In this document: piece by piece, positions 44,491-56,400 of the stretch
Position numbering within the stretch: position 1 is the stretch's first letter
Layout: each line of letters opens with the position of its first letter
Source of the DNA: Bacteroides sp. 43_108
GTDB lineage: Bacteria; Bacteroidota; Bacteroidia; Bacteroidales; Bacteroidaceae
DNA length: 64,000 bases
Assembly: GCA_001915545.1 (NCBI GenBank)
Contig: MNQS01000120.1
Span: forward strand, 1 to 64,000
Direction: 5' to 3'
Position numbers and translations under genes: made by a program
The notes under the pieces: model-generated
The model's input: only the letters and a program-made list of their open reading frames with translations
What the model was told of the DNA's origin: nothing
The model's database searches: none

Positions 44491-45060
44491 TCAGTTGCTC
44501 ACGGTGACAACTGTACCGTTGTAGCTGATGCGGTAGCGGTAGAGACCGCGCAGGTCGCCTCCGGCACTGGAGGATGCCGTACTGATGGCACCATAGTTGT
44601 TGAGGTCGTAGACCAGTCCGCAATGTCCGCACTTGGCCATGCCGGTATCGTCGATGCTCAGACGTCGGCTTGCACGGTCGCAGTTGGGACATGCAAGATC
44701 GTAGGCCATAGGCTCGCCGTAGATGTTGTTGCCGACAATCAGTCCGCCCAAACCGTAAAGGAAATCTTCGCTTATGCGATCTATGGCACAATAGTCTGTA
44801 CCGGTAGGACCGCTGACGGTAATGACGCTCTGCATATTTCCGTTGACGTTCTCAACAGTCTTTCGTATGGTTACGAACTGTCCCATTCCAGCCATTGTAT
44901 TGAAGAGCTGTGAAGAATAGTTGATGGACATGCTGAAGATAACCGGATATTTGGTTGAATAGGTGCCGTAGCCGTCACTGCATGAGGTTGCGGAGAACAT
45001 CAGCAGGAGAGACGGCAGAAGGTGCCTGAGGCGTATTTTGCGGAACAATGTATCTATCAT
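44491..45060 (-). CDS. Lipoprotein with Rieske-like tail and four-cysteine (CxxC...CxxC) motif
   Basis: 189 aa. Lipoprotein signal: MIDTLFRKIRLRHLLPSLLL then SATSC with C27 acylated. After about 90 residues comes 'MAYDLACPNCDRASRRL...MAKCGHCGLVYDLNNYGAI', giving C124, C127, C144 and C147, and then 'RGLYRYRISYNGTVVTVSN'. The order, spacing of the two knuckles and the closing 'LYRYRISYNGTVV' resemble a Rieske domain, but the His of each C-x-H/CxxH pair is Cys, so it would hold a zinc or a rubredoxin-like iron rather than a Rieske [2Fe-2S] cluster. No family name is certain. It lies 17 bp downstream of the aldo/keto reductase gene and may be in that operon. Confidence 0.7.
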   Translation of the reverse strand: MIDTLFRKIRLRHLLPSLLLMFSATSCSDGYGTYSTKYPVIFSMSINYSSQLFNTMAGMGQFVTIRKTVENVNGNMQSVITVSGPTGTDYCAIDRISEDFLYGLGGLIVGNNIYGEPMAYDLACPNCDRASRRLSIDDTGMAKCGHCGLVYDLNNYGAISTASSSAGGDLRGLYRYRISYNGTVVTVSN

Positions 45061-45077
45061 AAAGAAATAATGTTTTA

Positions 45078-46049
45078 TCAGAAAGATATGCCTGGAACAT
45101 TGACAATGGCGTCTATGCGAGCCTGTTCTTCATCGGTGAAGTGGAGATTGTCGAGCGTCTTCAGATTATCTTTCATCTGCGCAACAGAACTTGTACCGAT
45201 GATGACAGACGTGACACGACTGTCGGAAAGCGCCCATGCCAAGGACATCTGGGCGAGCGACTGACCACGTTCGCGGGCGATGGCTTCGAGTGAACGTGCC
45301 GCTTCAACTCTCTGAGGGGTTACCTGTGAGACCTGAAGGAAACCTGTGGAACGGGCGGCACGGCTGTGCTCAGGTATGCCGTTGTTGTACTTGCCGGTGA
45401 GAAGTCCCTGGGCAAGCGGTGAGAAGCAGATAACGCCAGAACCTTCGTTGGCGGCAGCAGAAAAATTCGCAGACTGTGCCTTGCGGTCGAAAAGCGAATG
45501 ACGGTACTGGCTCAAAAGACAAGGGACCTTGCACTCGCGAAGATAATTGTAGGCACGTACCTGCTGTTCCGGCGGATATTTCGATATGCCGACGTAGAGC
45601 GCCTTGCCCTGACGGACAAGGTCGACAAGCGCCTGCATGGTTTCCTCAACGGGAGTGACGTCATCATAACGATGAGAATAGAACACGTCGAAGTATTCCA
45701 GACCTGTACGGCGGAGACTCTGGTCGCACGAGGCTATGATGTTCTTTCGCGATGAACCGGTTCCGTAGACGCCGGGCCACATGTCGTGACCGGCCTTACT
45801 GGAGATGAACATTTCATCGCGGTGGGACGAGAGTTCGGCTTTGAGGATGCGCCCGAAGTTTGTTTCGGCACTACCCGGTGCAGGACCGTAGTTGTTTGCA
45901 ATGTCGAAATGGCAGATGCCGTTGTCGAAGGCAAACTTTATCATGTCCGTAGCGACCTGGAAATCGTCTACGTCGCCGAAATTATGCCACAAACCGAGGG
46001 ACAACAGCGGCAACTGAATGCCGCTCTTTCCGCAATATCTGTATTTCAT
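45078..46049 (-). CDS. Aldo/keto reductase (YghZ/L-glyceraldehyde-3-phosphate reductase-like)
   Basis: 323 aa. 'MKYRYCGKSGIQLPLLSLGLWHNFG' is the standard N-terminus; catalytic Asp and Tyr are in 'CHFDIANNYGPAPGSAE', Lys in 'MFISSKAGHDMWPG' and His in 'YFDVFYSHRYDD'. The NADPH phosphate site is in 'SVIIGTSSVAQMKDNLKTL'. Lack of an N-terminal extension and the GPAPGSAE loop match the YghZ-type clade. Substrate not readable. Cytoplasmic; 40 bp from argH upstream. Confidence 0.9.
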   Translation of the reverse strand: MKYRYCGKSGIQLPLLSLGLWHNFGDVDDFQVATDMIKFAFDNGICHFDIANNYGPAPGSAETNFGRILKAELSSHRDEMFISSKAGHDMWPGVYGTGSSRKNIIASCDQSLRRTGLEYFDVFYSHRYDDVTPVEETMQALVDLVRQGKALYVGISKYPPEQQVRAYNYLRECKVPCLLSQYRHSLFDRKAQSANFSAAANEGSGVICFSPLAQGLLTGKYNNGIPEHSRAARSTGFLQVSQVTPQRVEAARSLEAIARERGQSLAQMSLAWALSDSRVTSVIIGTSSVAQMKDNLKTLDNLHFTDEEQARIDAIVNVPGISF

Positions 46050-46089
46050 AAGCTTTTGTGCTGAAACGTGAATGGGGAATAATGGAACA

Positions 46090-47439
46090 TCAATCCTTGC
46101 AGGACTTCAGAAGCGAGTCTACGGCAGTCTCCATACGGGAGAAATTGAAACCGGCTACGACTTCGTCCATAAGGCGACTTATCTTGTCGTTGCAGAGATT
46201 ACCGATGCTTCCTTCGTGGGTGTGATGTATATTCTTGTCAGGGGTGAAATTTCCGGCTTCAATGTCAAGACCGACCTTCTTGTAGGCATCGCGGAAAGGC
46301 ATGCCTTCGCGGGCAAGACGGTTGACCTCTTCTACACTGAACATGTTGTCGTAGATTGGATTGTCGAGAATGTGTTCGTTGACCTTCATTCGGTTGATGA
46401 TGTATGCTGTCATCTGGAGGCAATCCTTGAGATCATCGAACGCAGGAAGGAAGACTTCCTTGATGATTTGAAGGTCGCGGAAATAGCCTGAAGGAAGGTT
46501 GTTCATTATCATCATGATGGTACTTGGCAAGGCCTGTATCTTGTTGCACTTAGCACGGGTGAGCTCAAACACGTCAGGATTCTTCTTGTGGGGCATGATG
46601 CTGGAACCAGTCGTACAGTTGTCAGGAAGCTTTACGAAGCCGAAGTTCTGACTGTTGAACATGCAGGCATCGAAAGCCAGCTTGGAAATTGTACCTGCAA
46701 TGGTTGCCATGGAGAAGGCAACGTTGCGTTCGGTCTTTCCGCGTCCCATCTGAGCGTATACGACGTTATAGTCCATAGAGTCGAATCCGAGCAAATCGGT
46801 GGTCTTCTGACGGTCAAGAGGGAAAGAAGAACCGTAGCCTGCAGCTGAGCCCAACGGATTGCGGTTAGTCATCTTCCATGCGGCAAGCAGATACTGCATG
46901 TCGTCGACAAGACTTTCAGCATAGGCTCCGAACCAAAGGCCGAAGCTTGACGGCATGGCTACCTGAAGGTGGGTATAGCCCGGCAGAAGCACGTTCTTGT
47001 AGTTCTCGCTCTGGGCAATGAGTTCTTCGAAGAGGGAAACGACAAGCGATGCTATCTCCTTGAGCCTGTCGCGTATGAAGAGCTTGAGGTCGACAAGAAC
47101 TTGGTCGTTGCGCGAACGTCCGCTGTGAATTTTCTTGCCTACATCGCCAAGTTTGCGGGTAAGCATGAGTTCGACCTGAGAGTGTACATCTTCTACGCCT
47201 TCTTCGATGACAAACTGTCCGTTCTCCGCTGATTCATAAATATGTCCAAGTTCGTGAAGCAATATCTTGAGCTCGTCGGCAGTAAGAAGACCTATGCTCT
47301 CGAGCATGGTAATATGGGCCATAGAACCGAGAACATCGTATTTTGCAAGATACATATCCATCTCGCGGTCCTTGCCAACTGTAAACTTTTCAATCTCAGA
47401 AGTCATCTGGACATTTTTTGTCCACAATTTATCAGCCAT
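46090..47439 (-). CDS. argH: Argininosuccinate lyase
   Basis: 449 aa. It splits argininosuccinate into arginine and fumarate, the last step of arginine synthesis. Fumarase/ASL superfamily motifs: 'IHSGRSRNDQ' (104-113), 'LPGYTHLQVAMP' (151-162, catalytic His 156), and the signature GSSIMPHKKNPD (278-289) with the catalytic Ser just before. Length is normal for Bacteroidota. No argG or argF is in the window. Probably co-transcribed with the aldo/keto reductase gene downstream. Confidence 0.96.
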   Translation of the reverse strand: MADKLWTKNVQMTSEIEKFTVGKDREMDMYLAKYDVLGSMAHITMLESIGLLTADELKILLHELGHIYESAENGQFVIEEGVEDVHSQVELMLTRKLGDVGKKIHSGRSRNDQVLVDLKLFIRDRLKEIASLVVSLFEELIAQSENYKNVLLPGYTHLQVAMPSSFGLWFGAYAESLVDDMQYLLAAWKMTNRNPLGSAAGYGSSFPLDRQKTTDLLGFDSMDYNVVYAQMGRGKTERNVAFSMATIAGTISKLAFDACMFNSQNFGFVKLPDNCTTGSSIMPHKKNPDVFELTRAKCNKIQALPSTIMMIMNNLPSGYFRDLQIIKEVFLPAFDDLKDCLQMTAYIINRMKVNEHILDNPIYDNMFSVEEVNRLAREGMPFRDAYKKVGLDIEAGNFTPDKNIHHTHEGSIGNLCNDKISRLMDEVVAGFNFSRMETAVDSLLKSCKD

Positions 47440-47522
47440 GGGCGTAAAAGAATTATTGGTTAGTTGTGTAAAAAAGCAGTATGTGTAAAATATAAAATGG
47501 TATGAATAAATAAAAGATATGA

Positions 47523-47996
47523 TTATTCATACGGAATTGCGGCAAGTACATCGGCCATACGCTCGATTCCTTCCTTGAGCGGTTTGGACACCATTGCCTT
47601 GATGAACGGATTAACGTCGGCATCGATAGTGAGCTTCATCTTGGTTCCACCTGTAGATACCGGAAGAACCTGTATCCAAAGTCTGAAGGAAATAGGTGAA
47701 TTTTCAGACTGGAACTTTATGCACTTCTCTGGCTCGCGCTCTACTACCCTGACGCAAAGATTGCCGATAGGAGACACGTTCATGCTTATTGAATCGGCAT
47801 CGAAGGTCATAGTTTCCAACTGCTGCTTTATGGTTTCCAACTTATCAGCAGGAACCTGTCCGCCGAACTTTTCGAGTGTAGCCGGATCATTGAACTTCTC
47901 ACGGATGACAGACAGATTGTTCAGGTCTGACAATTTTGCATACACTTTCGAAACTTCATACGGCGAATGCTTTATAGTGCTTTCAAATTTTGCCAT
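47523..47996 (-). CDS. SRPBCC (START-like) family protein
   Basis: 157 aa, alpha/beta helix-grip length. 'MAKFESTIKHSPYEVSKVYAKLSDLNNLSVI' is the usual start, 'ISFRLWIQVLPVSTGGTKMKLTIDADVNPFIKAM' forms the sheet, and 'PLKEGIERMADVLAAIPY' the long C-terminal helix. These proteins bind small hydrophobic molecules; ligand unknown. It lies 148 bp downstream of pyrE, after the pyrE terminator, so it probably has its own promoter. Confidence 0.85.
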   Translation of the reverse strand: MAKFESTIKHSPYEVSKVYAKLSDLNNLSVIREKFNDPATLEKFGGQVPADKLETIKQQLETMTFDADSISMNVSPIGNLCVRVVEREPEKCIKFQSENSPISFRLWIQVLPVSTGGTKMKLTIDADVNPFIKAMVSKPLKEGIERMADVLAAIPYE

Positions 47997-48063
47997 AAGT
48001 CTTTAAGAATGATTATACTGATGTGCGGACATGAATGAAATCCGCTTTGATTGGATATGCAAC

Positions 48064-48112
48064 AAAAAGGGAACAGCCCGACATGAATATTAAGACATGG
48101 CGCGCAGTTCCC
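48064..48112 (-). terminator. Terminator of pyrE
   Basis: Minus-strand stem GGGAAC...CATG / CATG...GTTCCC with internal mismatches (48069-48112), followed by TTTTTG at 48064-48068. It begins 32 bp after the pyrE stop. Confidence 0.65.
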
Positions 48113-48144
48113 ATTTATTCTGTATACTTAATTTGTTCTCAATG

Positions 48145-48777
48145 TTAAGCGTTCCAATGAGCAGGATCTTTTCTCCACTCATTAAGTACTGTTATATCAG
48201 CAGCTGTGATGTAACCTGTCTTCAAAGCAACGTCCAAAACTGCCTCGTAGTTTGTCAGAGTGATAAGACGTACCTTTGCGTTCTTGAATGCTTCCTGAGC
48301 AACGTCGAATCCGTAAGTATAAGAAGCGACCATGCCGATAACCTCGCAACCGTTGTTGCGGATGGCCTCACAAGCCTTCAAGCTGCTTCCTCCGGTAGAG
48401 ATGAGGTCTTCGATTACGACAACCTTCATTCCCGGCTTCAGCTCACCTTCGATAAGGTTCTCCAATCCGTGATCCTTTGGTTTGGAACGAACGTATACAA
48501 AAGGAAGATTCAATGCGTCAGCAACCATTGCGCCCTGCGGAATAGCACCCGTAGCAACACCTGCTATAGCATCAACATCCTCAAAGTTCTCCATAATTAC
48601 ACGGCATATTTCTGTCTTGACGAAATTGCGCAATGATGGATAAGAGAGAGTCTTTCTATTATCGCAATAAAATGGAGATTTCCATCCTGATGCCCATGTG
48701 AAAGGATTATCCGGTTGCAACTTGATCGCCTTAACTTTTAAAAGCTTTGCAGCAAAAATCTTCTCTAATGTTTTCAT
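48145..48777 (-). CDS. pyrE: Orotate phosphoribosyltransferase
   Basis: 210 aa. It makes OMP from orotate and PRPP in pyrimidine synthesis. The PRPP-binding motif is 'VVVIEDLISTGGSSLKA' (119-135), 'FTWASGWKSPFYCDNR' (26-41) is the orotate-site block, and 'AGVATGAIPQGAMVA' (72-86) is typical. Cytoplasmic dimer. Length normal. It is preceded and followed by minus-strand genes with 140-240 bp gaps, so probably monocistronic. Confidence 0.96.
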   Translation of the reverse strand: MKTLEKIFAAKLLKVKAIKLQPDNPFTWASGWKSPFYCDNRKTLSYPSLRNFVKTEICRVIMENFEDVDAIAGVATGAIPQGAMVADALNLPFVYVRSKPKDHGLENLIEGELKPGMKVVVIEDLISTGGSSLKACEAIRNNGCEVIGMVASYTYGFDVAQEAFKNAKVRLITLTNYEAVLDVALKTGYITAADITVLNEWRKDPAHWNA

Positions 48778-48950
48778 CTTTACAAGTTTTTGAATAGTGC
48801 AAATATAATAGCAAAAATAGATATTTACAAAACAGTTTAAGTTAAAATGAGAAATTACACATATTTACCTGCCTGCGGACAATTCGAGGTGCAATAGAAG
48901 CAAGCAAAGACAGGAATATCGGTGTGTTTTATGATATCGACAATACAAAA

Positions 48951-48983
48951 AAATAGAAGGGTGCACATCAAAGCACACCCTTC
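48951..48983 (-). terminator. Terminator of pckA
   Basis: Minus-strand stem GAAGGGTG / CACCCTTC (48956-48963 and 48976-48983) followed by a T-run (TATTTTTTTG), 38 bp after the pckA stop. Confidence 0.8.
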
Positions 48984-49020
48984 ATAATATTTTACTGAGA
49001 ATTCAGTTCTTTTGTCAAGA

Positions 49021-50622
49021 TTAGAGCTGTGGTCCAGCAGCAACAAGAGCCTTACCAGCTTCGTTAGTAGTATACTTAGCGAAGTTCTTGATGAAGCGAG
49101 CTGCAAGATCCTTAGCCTTCTCTTCCCACTGAGCAGCGTCAGCATAAGTGTCGCGTGGGTCGAGGATCTTAGGATCAACTCCTGGGAGTTCAGTTGGAAC
49201 TTCGAAGTTGAAGTAAGGGATAGTCTTAGTTGGAGCAGTCTGGATTGCACCGTCGAGGATAGCGTCGATGATACCACGAGTGTCGCGGATAGAGATACGC
49301 TTTCCAGTTCCGTTCCATCCAGTGTTTACGAGGTATGCCTTAGCACCGCTCTTCTCCATCTTCTTAACGAGCTCTTCAGCATACTTAGTTGGGTGAAGCT
49401 CGAGGAATGCCTGACCGAAGCAAGCAGAGAATGTTGGAGTTGGCTCTGTGATACCGCGCTCTGTACCAGCAAGCTTAGCTGTGAAACCAGAGAGGAAGTA
49501 GTACTTAGTCTGCTCTGGAGTAAGCTTAGATACTGGAGGAAGAACTCCGAATGCATCAGCAGAAAGGAAGATAACGTTCTTAGCTGCTGGAGCGTGAGAA
49601 ATAGGCTTAACGATGTTGTTGATGTGGTAGATAGGATAAGAAACACGAGTGTTCTCAGTTACGCTCTTATCGTTGAAGTCGATCTTACCATCTTCAGCAA
49701 CTGTAACGTTCTCAAGGAGAGCGTCGCGCTTGATAGCGTTGTAGATATCTGGCTCAGATTCCTTGTCAAGGTTGATAACCTTAGCATAGCAACCACCTTC
49801 GAAGTTGAAGACGCCGTTGTCGTCCCATCCGTGCTCGTCGTCACCGATAAGTGCACGCTTAGGATCAGTAGAAAGAGTAGTCTTACCTGTTCCTGAGAGT
49901 CCGAAGAAGATAGCAGTCTCACCCTTTTCGTTAGTGTTTGCAGAGCAGTGCATAGAAGCGATGCCCTTCAATGGGAGGAAGTAGTTCATCATAGAGAACA
50001 TACCCTTCTTCATTTCACCACCGTACCAAGTGTTGAGGATAACCTGCTCCTTAGAAGTGATGTTGAATACAACTGCAGTCTCAGAGTTGAGTCCGAGTTC
50101 CTTGTAGTTCTCAACCTTAGCCTTAGAAGCGTTGTAAACTACGAAGTCAGGCTCGAAGTTTTCCAATTCTTCAGCTGTAGGACGGATGAACATGTTAGTT
50201 ACAAAGTGAGCCTGCCAAGCAACCTCAACGATGAAACGAACAGCCATACGAGTATCCTTGTTAGCACCGCAGAAACCATCAACTACGAAAAGTCTCTTGT
50301 TTGAGAGCTCTTTCAAAGCGAGTTCCTTAACAGCCTTCCATGCCTCCTGAGAAGCTGGCTTGTTGTCATTCTTATATTCTTCAGAAGTCCACCATACAGT
50401 ATCCTTAGAGTTCTCATCCATTACGATGAATTTATCCTTAGGTGAACGTCCTGTATATACACCAGTCATTACATTTACAGCACCGAGTTCTGTAACCTGA
50501 CCTTTTTCGTATCCAGTCAATTCCGGCTTAGTTTCCTCTTCAAACAGCTGTTCGTAAGAAGGGTTGTGTACGATCTCAGTTACGCCTGTGATTCCATACT
50601 TGCTCAAATCCAAATTTGCCAT
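49021..50622 (-). CDS. pckA: Phosphoenolpyruvate carboxykinase (ATP)
   Basis: 533 aa. It interconverts oxaloacetate + ATP with PEP + CO2 + ADP; in anaerobic gut bacteria it commonly runs in the PEP-to-oxaloacetate direction toward succinate. Motifs: [10 protein letters not shown] (56-65), [11 protein letters not shown] (241-251, ATP loop), IGDDEHGW (259-266, metal Asp), and '[17 protein letters not shown]' in the C-terminal half. Very strong codon bias (few codon types per amino acid), consistent with high expression. Its own promoter and terminator appear present. Confidence 0.97.
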   Translation of the reverse strand: MANLDLSKYGITGVTEIVHNPSYEQLFEEETKPELTGYEKGQVTELGAVNVMTGVYTGRSPKDKFIVMDENSKDTVWWTSEEYKNDNKPASQEAWKAVKELALKELSNKRLFVVDGFCGANKDTRMAVRFIVEVAWQAHFVTNMFIRPTAEELENFEPDFVVYNASKAKVENYKELGLNSETAVVFNITSKEQVILNTWYGGEMKKGMFSMMNYFLPLKGIASMHCSANTNEKGETAIFFGLSGTGKTTLSTDPKRALIGDDEHGWDDNGVFNFEGGCYAKVINLDKESEPDIYNAIKRDALLENVTVAEDGKIDFNDKSVTENTRVSYPIYHINNIVKPISHAPAAKNVIFLSADAFGVLPPVSKLTPEQTKYYFLSGFTAKLAGTERGITEPTPTFSACFGQAFLELHPTKYAEELVKKMEKSGAKAYLVNTGWNGTGKRISIRDTRGIIDAILDGAIQTAPTKTIPYFNFEVPTELPGVDPKILDPRDTYADAAQWEEKAKDLAARFIKNFAKYTTNEAGKALVAAGPQL

Positions 50623-50911
50623 AATCTTAAAAAATTAATTTTGACATTATAAAAAATACCTATTTACTCCTGTTTCTATAAATAAAGGCCAAGCACATAA
50701 ACTTCAGGCACTTAACCCCATATACGTTTTTTTGCGACCCTTATCATGTACAAAGTTAGTGATTTAGTTTCAGAATTCTGTATTTAAGCTGGGCTTTTAG
50801 TTAAATTTTTCAATTTATTAAAGTTACCGCAACATATCAGCAACAACAATTCCGCCACTTGCAACTTAGAGTTTGCAAAAGTATTCACGGCAGGCCTAAG
50901 AAACAACAAAA
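50623..50911. other. Intergenic region upstream of pckA
   Basis: No gene. It contains the candidate pckA -7 box and AT-rich sequence; the groL terminator lies just beyond. No riboswitch was recognised. Confidence 0.35.
50751..50758 (-). promoter_or_regulatory. Candidate -7 box for pckA (TAACTTTG on minus strand)
   Basis: TAACTTTG on the minus strand fits TAnnTTTG and lies 129 bp upstream of the start at 50622. A -33 TTTG at 19 nt is not seen. Confidence 0.45.
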
Positions 50912-50946
50912 AGGCTCAGTTCCGGTTTCGCACCGGCACCGAGCCT
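50908..50946 (-). terminator. Terminator of the groSL operon
   Basis: Minus-strand stem AGGCTC...CCGGT / ACCGG...GAGCCT (50912-50946) followed by a T-run. It is about 150 bp after the groL stop at 51098. No gene lies between, so it probably ends the groSL transcript. Confidence 0.7.
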
Positions 50947-51097
50947 CAAGTCTATTTCTTGCAAGCAAATGCATACACATCCGCCCAAAAGCGAACTGCA
51001 GGATTGTTCATATTTAAACCAATCTTAAACATATTAGTATGCATTTTACTGTGAAACTTTATCAAATAACTTTGTCACTTCGAGTTAGGGATGCACA

Positions 51098-52744
<1,647 letters not shown>

Positions 52745-52816
52745 TTAAAACCCTCACCGGGAATTATTTAAGTATTATTATAAATTTAAAATGATGAAAC
52801 CTGAACGTCGGCAGAA

Positions 52817-53089
52817 TCAACCGAGAACTGCCAAAACATCGCTCTGGCGCATGATGAGATACTTAGTTCCTTCATATTCAAGTTCTGTACCTGAATATTT
52901 TCCGTAAAGAACCTTATCACCTACCTTAAGCACCATTTCATCGTCTTTTGTACCATTGCCTACTGCAACTACTTCGCCCTGAAGAGGTTTTTCCTTTGCT
53001 GTATCTGGAATGATGATACCACCTACTGTTTTTTCTTCTGCTGGAGCTGGAAGAATCAGAACTCTGTCTGCTAATGGTTTAACGTTCAT
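52817..53089 (-). CDS. groS: Co-chaperonin GroES (Hsp10)
   Basis: 90 aa. Forms the heptameric lid over GroEL. '[46 protein letters not shown]' includes the mobile loop ([12 protein letters not shown]) that contacts GroEL, and '[31 protein letters not shown]' ends the barrel. Length slightly short but normal for Bacteroidota. First gene of the operon; possible operators upstream are annotated separately. Confidence 0.97.
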   Translation of the reverse strand: MNVKPLADRVLILPAPAEEKTVGGIIIPDTAKEKPLQGEVVAVGNGTKDDEMVLKVGDKVLYGKYSGTELEYEGTKYLIMRQSDVLAVLG

Positions 53090-53193
53090 AATAAATAGTT
53101 TTTATTTTAATGTTAATATTTCCTTAAGTACAATCATCAATGCATAATCAACATTGACTGCACATCAATTCAATATACAAATCAGATGCCAAA

Positions 53194-53249
53194 GCACAAG
53201 TTGTGCCAACTATGACAGTGACACAACGTCCACAGTGACACAATGTCAC
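53194..53249. promoter_or_regulatory. Palindrome cluster upstream of groS
   Basis: Three short inverted repeats lie in the gap between groS (minus) and the GH51 gene (plus): GCACAA-G-TTGTGC at 53194-53206, a perfect GTGACA-CAA-TGTCAC at 53235-53249, and a second partial copy GTGACACAACGTC at 53218-53230, spaced 17 bp from the perfect one. They lie 105-160 bp before groS. This is not the CIRCE (HrcA) sequence. A regulator-binding role is plausible but unproven. Confidence 0.5.
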
Positions 53250-53346
53250 CAAAGAAGATACGCCAACACGAACTGCACATGACAAAAAGTATGATATCAA
53301 ATTGCATTAACCCAGCGCAACATTGCAATTAAATGCATAAATGCCC

Positions 53347-53354
53347 TATATTTG
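53347..53354 (+). promoter_or_regulatory. Candidate -7 box for the GH51 gene (TATATTTG)
   Basis: TATATTTG fits TAnnTTTG, with TTG at 53323-53325 as a possible -33 (about 21 nt). It implies a leader of about 130 nt for the gene starting at 53491. Confidence 0.5.
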
Positions 53355-53490
53355 TAATGTACGATAAGAAACAGCACCATATTCCCCAACCCCCGGGACA
53401 CATGCCATAAATTTATCGTAAACACAAAAAATGCCGAATTAACCTTCACACATAACAGATACATGTAAAACCACACCAAAAACAACGTAT

Positions 53491-56400
53491 ATGAAAAAGC
53501 CTTTCTTACTTCTATGCACAGCATTGATATCTTCGATGCTCAATGCTCAAGACATGAAAATGTCCATCGACTTCAGAGAACGCGGAGTCGAAATCAGTCC
53601 TACCCTATACGGCCTTTTCTTTGAGGAAATAAATTTCGCAGGCGACGGAGGGCTATATGCGGAACTGATACGCAACCGTTCATTTGAAGATTCATCCAAC
53701 TACGACTACTGGACAAAAGAGGCGCCATCAGGCACAAGAGTATCTATCAAAAACATTACAAGCGGTCTGCTCAACAAAGCACAGAAACATGCATTGAAAA
53801 TGACTGTGACCGACGCTTCCGAACAACTGCCAGCCGGAATATCAAACGAAGGCTATTGGGGAATCAATGCCGTAGAAGGACGTACATACAAACTAAGCTT
53901 CTTTGCAAAATCCACAGCAGAAAAAAATTTCAAGCTTAAAGTCGGACTGCAAAAGAGCGACGGTACATCAATGGGAGAATCTGACATGGAAATAAGTCTC
54001 ACCAATGAGTGGAACAGGTACACTGCAACAATAACTGCTACTGGCAACGAGCCGAAAGCAAAGTTTGTTCTGCTGTCAGAAACTCCAGGTACAATATATC
54101 TGGATATGGTAAGCCTTTTCCCTCCAACATTTAATGACCGAGACAATGGATGCCGTCCAGAACTGGCAAAACTGCTGGCAGACATAAATCCAAGCTTCAT
54201 ACGCTTCCCTGGAGGATGCTTTGTAGAAGGCTACAGCAAGGCTGTCGGATTCAAATGGAAAAAATCCATAGGTCCTATCGAAGAGCGCGAACAGATACCA
54301 GGCCACTGGGGCTATCCCAACACCAATGGCCTAGGTTTCCATGAATATCTGCAGCTGTGCGAAGACCTCAATGCAGAACCGCTGTATGTGGTCAATGTTG
54401 GAATATGGCACGGCGGATGCGTCGACTACAACAATATCGGCGAATACATTCAGGATGCCTTGGATGCCATTGAATATGCCAACGGCGACGCCAATTCGGA
54501 ATACGGTGCACTCCGAATAGCCAACGGTCATCCGGAACCATTCAACTTGAAATACATCGAGATTGGAAACGAGAACTACAACTTCAACATGGGCAACAAC
54601 AGCGACCAAAGCGACCACTATCCGGAAAGATATGCCCAGTTCTACAAGGCCATCAAAGGCAAATATCCTTATATGCAGATCATCGGCAATGTCGAATCAT
54701 GGGGAACAGACAATCCGACATGGCGCAATGAGAATCCAGTAGACATACTTGACGAACATTACTATCGTGCACCGTCATGGTTTGCATCACAATACAACAA
54801 ATACAACAGCTACAGCCGTGCCGGAGCAAAAATCTATGCAGGCGAATATTCAGCCAATTCCGGCGACTGCGGAAACGGCAACCTTAAATCGGCACTTGGC
54901 GAAGCCATATATATGTGCGGAATGGAAAACAACTCAGACATAGTATCCATGAGCAGCTATGCCCCTATTTTCCGCAACGACAATTCATGGCAATGGGCTG
55001 TAGACATGATTCATTTCAACTCTTCCGACCACTACTGCACGCCTACCTACTATACGCAGAAACTCTTCTCCAACAACATCGGCAACAGAATCATAAAATG
55101 GAAGGAAGAATTCTCAAATGCAGAATCAAATGAAGGAAGTATAGGACTGGGAAGTTGGAATACGACAGTAGAATACGATGATGTAAAGATAACCGACACA
55201 GAAGGCAACGTCCTATTCTCCGATGAGTTCAACGATGCAGGCAATTGGACTGCAGGAAACGGAACTTGGGTTGTCACCAACGGAACTTACAAGCAGACTG
55301 CTATAGGCGAAAACTGTACATCAGCAACAGTAAAGACCTTCTCCGGCGATTACAACTATGAAGTAAAAGCTCGCAAGACCAGTGGCGACGAAGGTTTCCT
55401 CATCATGTACGGAAGAGAAGATGCAAACAATTACACATGGCTAAACCTTGGAGGATGGGGCAACAGCAAACATGGAGTAGAAAGATGCGTTGACGGAACA
55501 AAAACAACTCTTGCCACGGCATCAGGAAGCATACAGAACAACCGCTGGTACAACATACGCATAGAAGTCAGAGGAAACAGCGCGTCATGCTATCTTGACG
55601 ACCAATTCCTGTTCTCATATACAATAGACGAGAAACCTGTCTACAGCACCGTATCACTGGACGAAGCAACAGGCGAAGCATTCATTAAACTTGTAAACTT
55701 CACAAGCAAGCCGTCAGCATCTCAGATAAATCTGTCAGGCTTCAAGTCTGTTTCTGAAGCGACCGTCACATCGATGTCTTCTGATGATGTATTTGCTGAA
55801 AACTCAATGGACAAGCCTGAAAATGTTGTACCAAAGACCGAAACTGTAAACATAGACAACAACACTATAGACTACGTTGTCCCTGGATACTCAATAAACA
55901 TCATAAAGCTCAAGCTGGAAGGCGTTGAAGATGAAAGCACAGAAACACCTGAAGCACTTCCACAACCAGAAGCAACATACTCATTCGACAATGAAGGAAC
56001 TACAGACGATTCTGGAAAATTTACAGGAAAAACTGTAGGTGATGCATCGATACAGGCAATCGAAGGCGACAATGCATTATTCATCGGCTCCAAGGCCGGA
56101 TATTTCGATATGGGGCAGGAAATCGGAAAAGAAGTAATCTCAAAACTCAGTGATTTCACAATTACCATGGATGTATACATGTCGGCAGACAACAATCTGT
56201 CATCATTGGGCAACTTCCTCCTTACATCGTCATCAATGAGTAATGTCAGCGTAAGCACCAGCAACAACGTTGAATATATATTCTTATCTGCCAAGAATCT
56301 GGGGTACACAATAAATGACAACTCTTACAGCACACAGCAGACAGTCGGCCACAACATGGGACTGCCGTCCATGCAGTGGTACAATATCACATATACACAG

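Noticed and set aside
49012..49896. 294-codon plus-strand ORF and the 140-codon ORF at 48855-49277
   Set aside because: Shadows of pckA, whose extreme codon bias removes stop codons in other frames; Ser/Leu-rich products.
53090..53250. CIRCE/HrcA operator upstream of groS
   Set aside because: The 9-bp arms TTAGCACTC / GAGTGCTAA are absent; the palindromes present have a different sequence.
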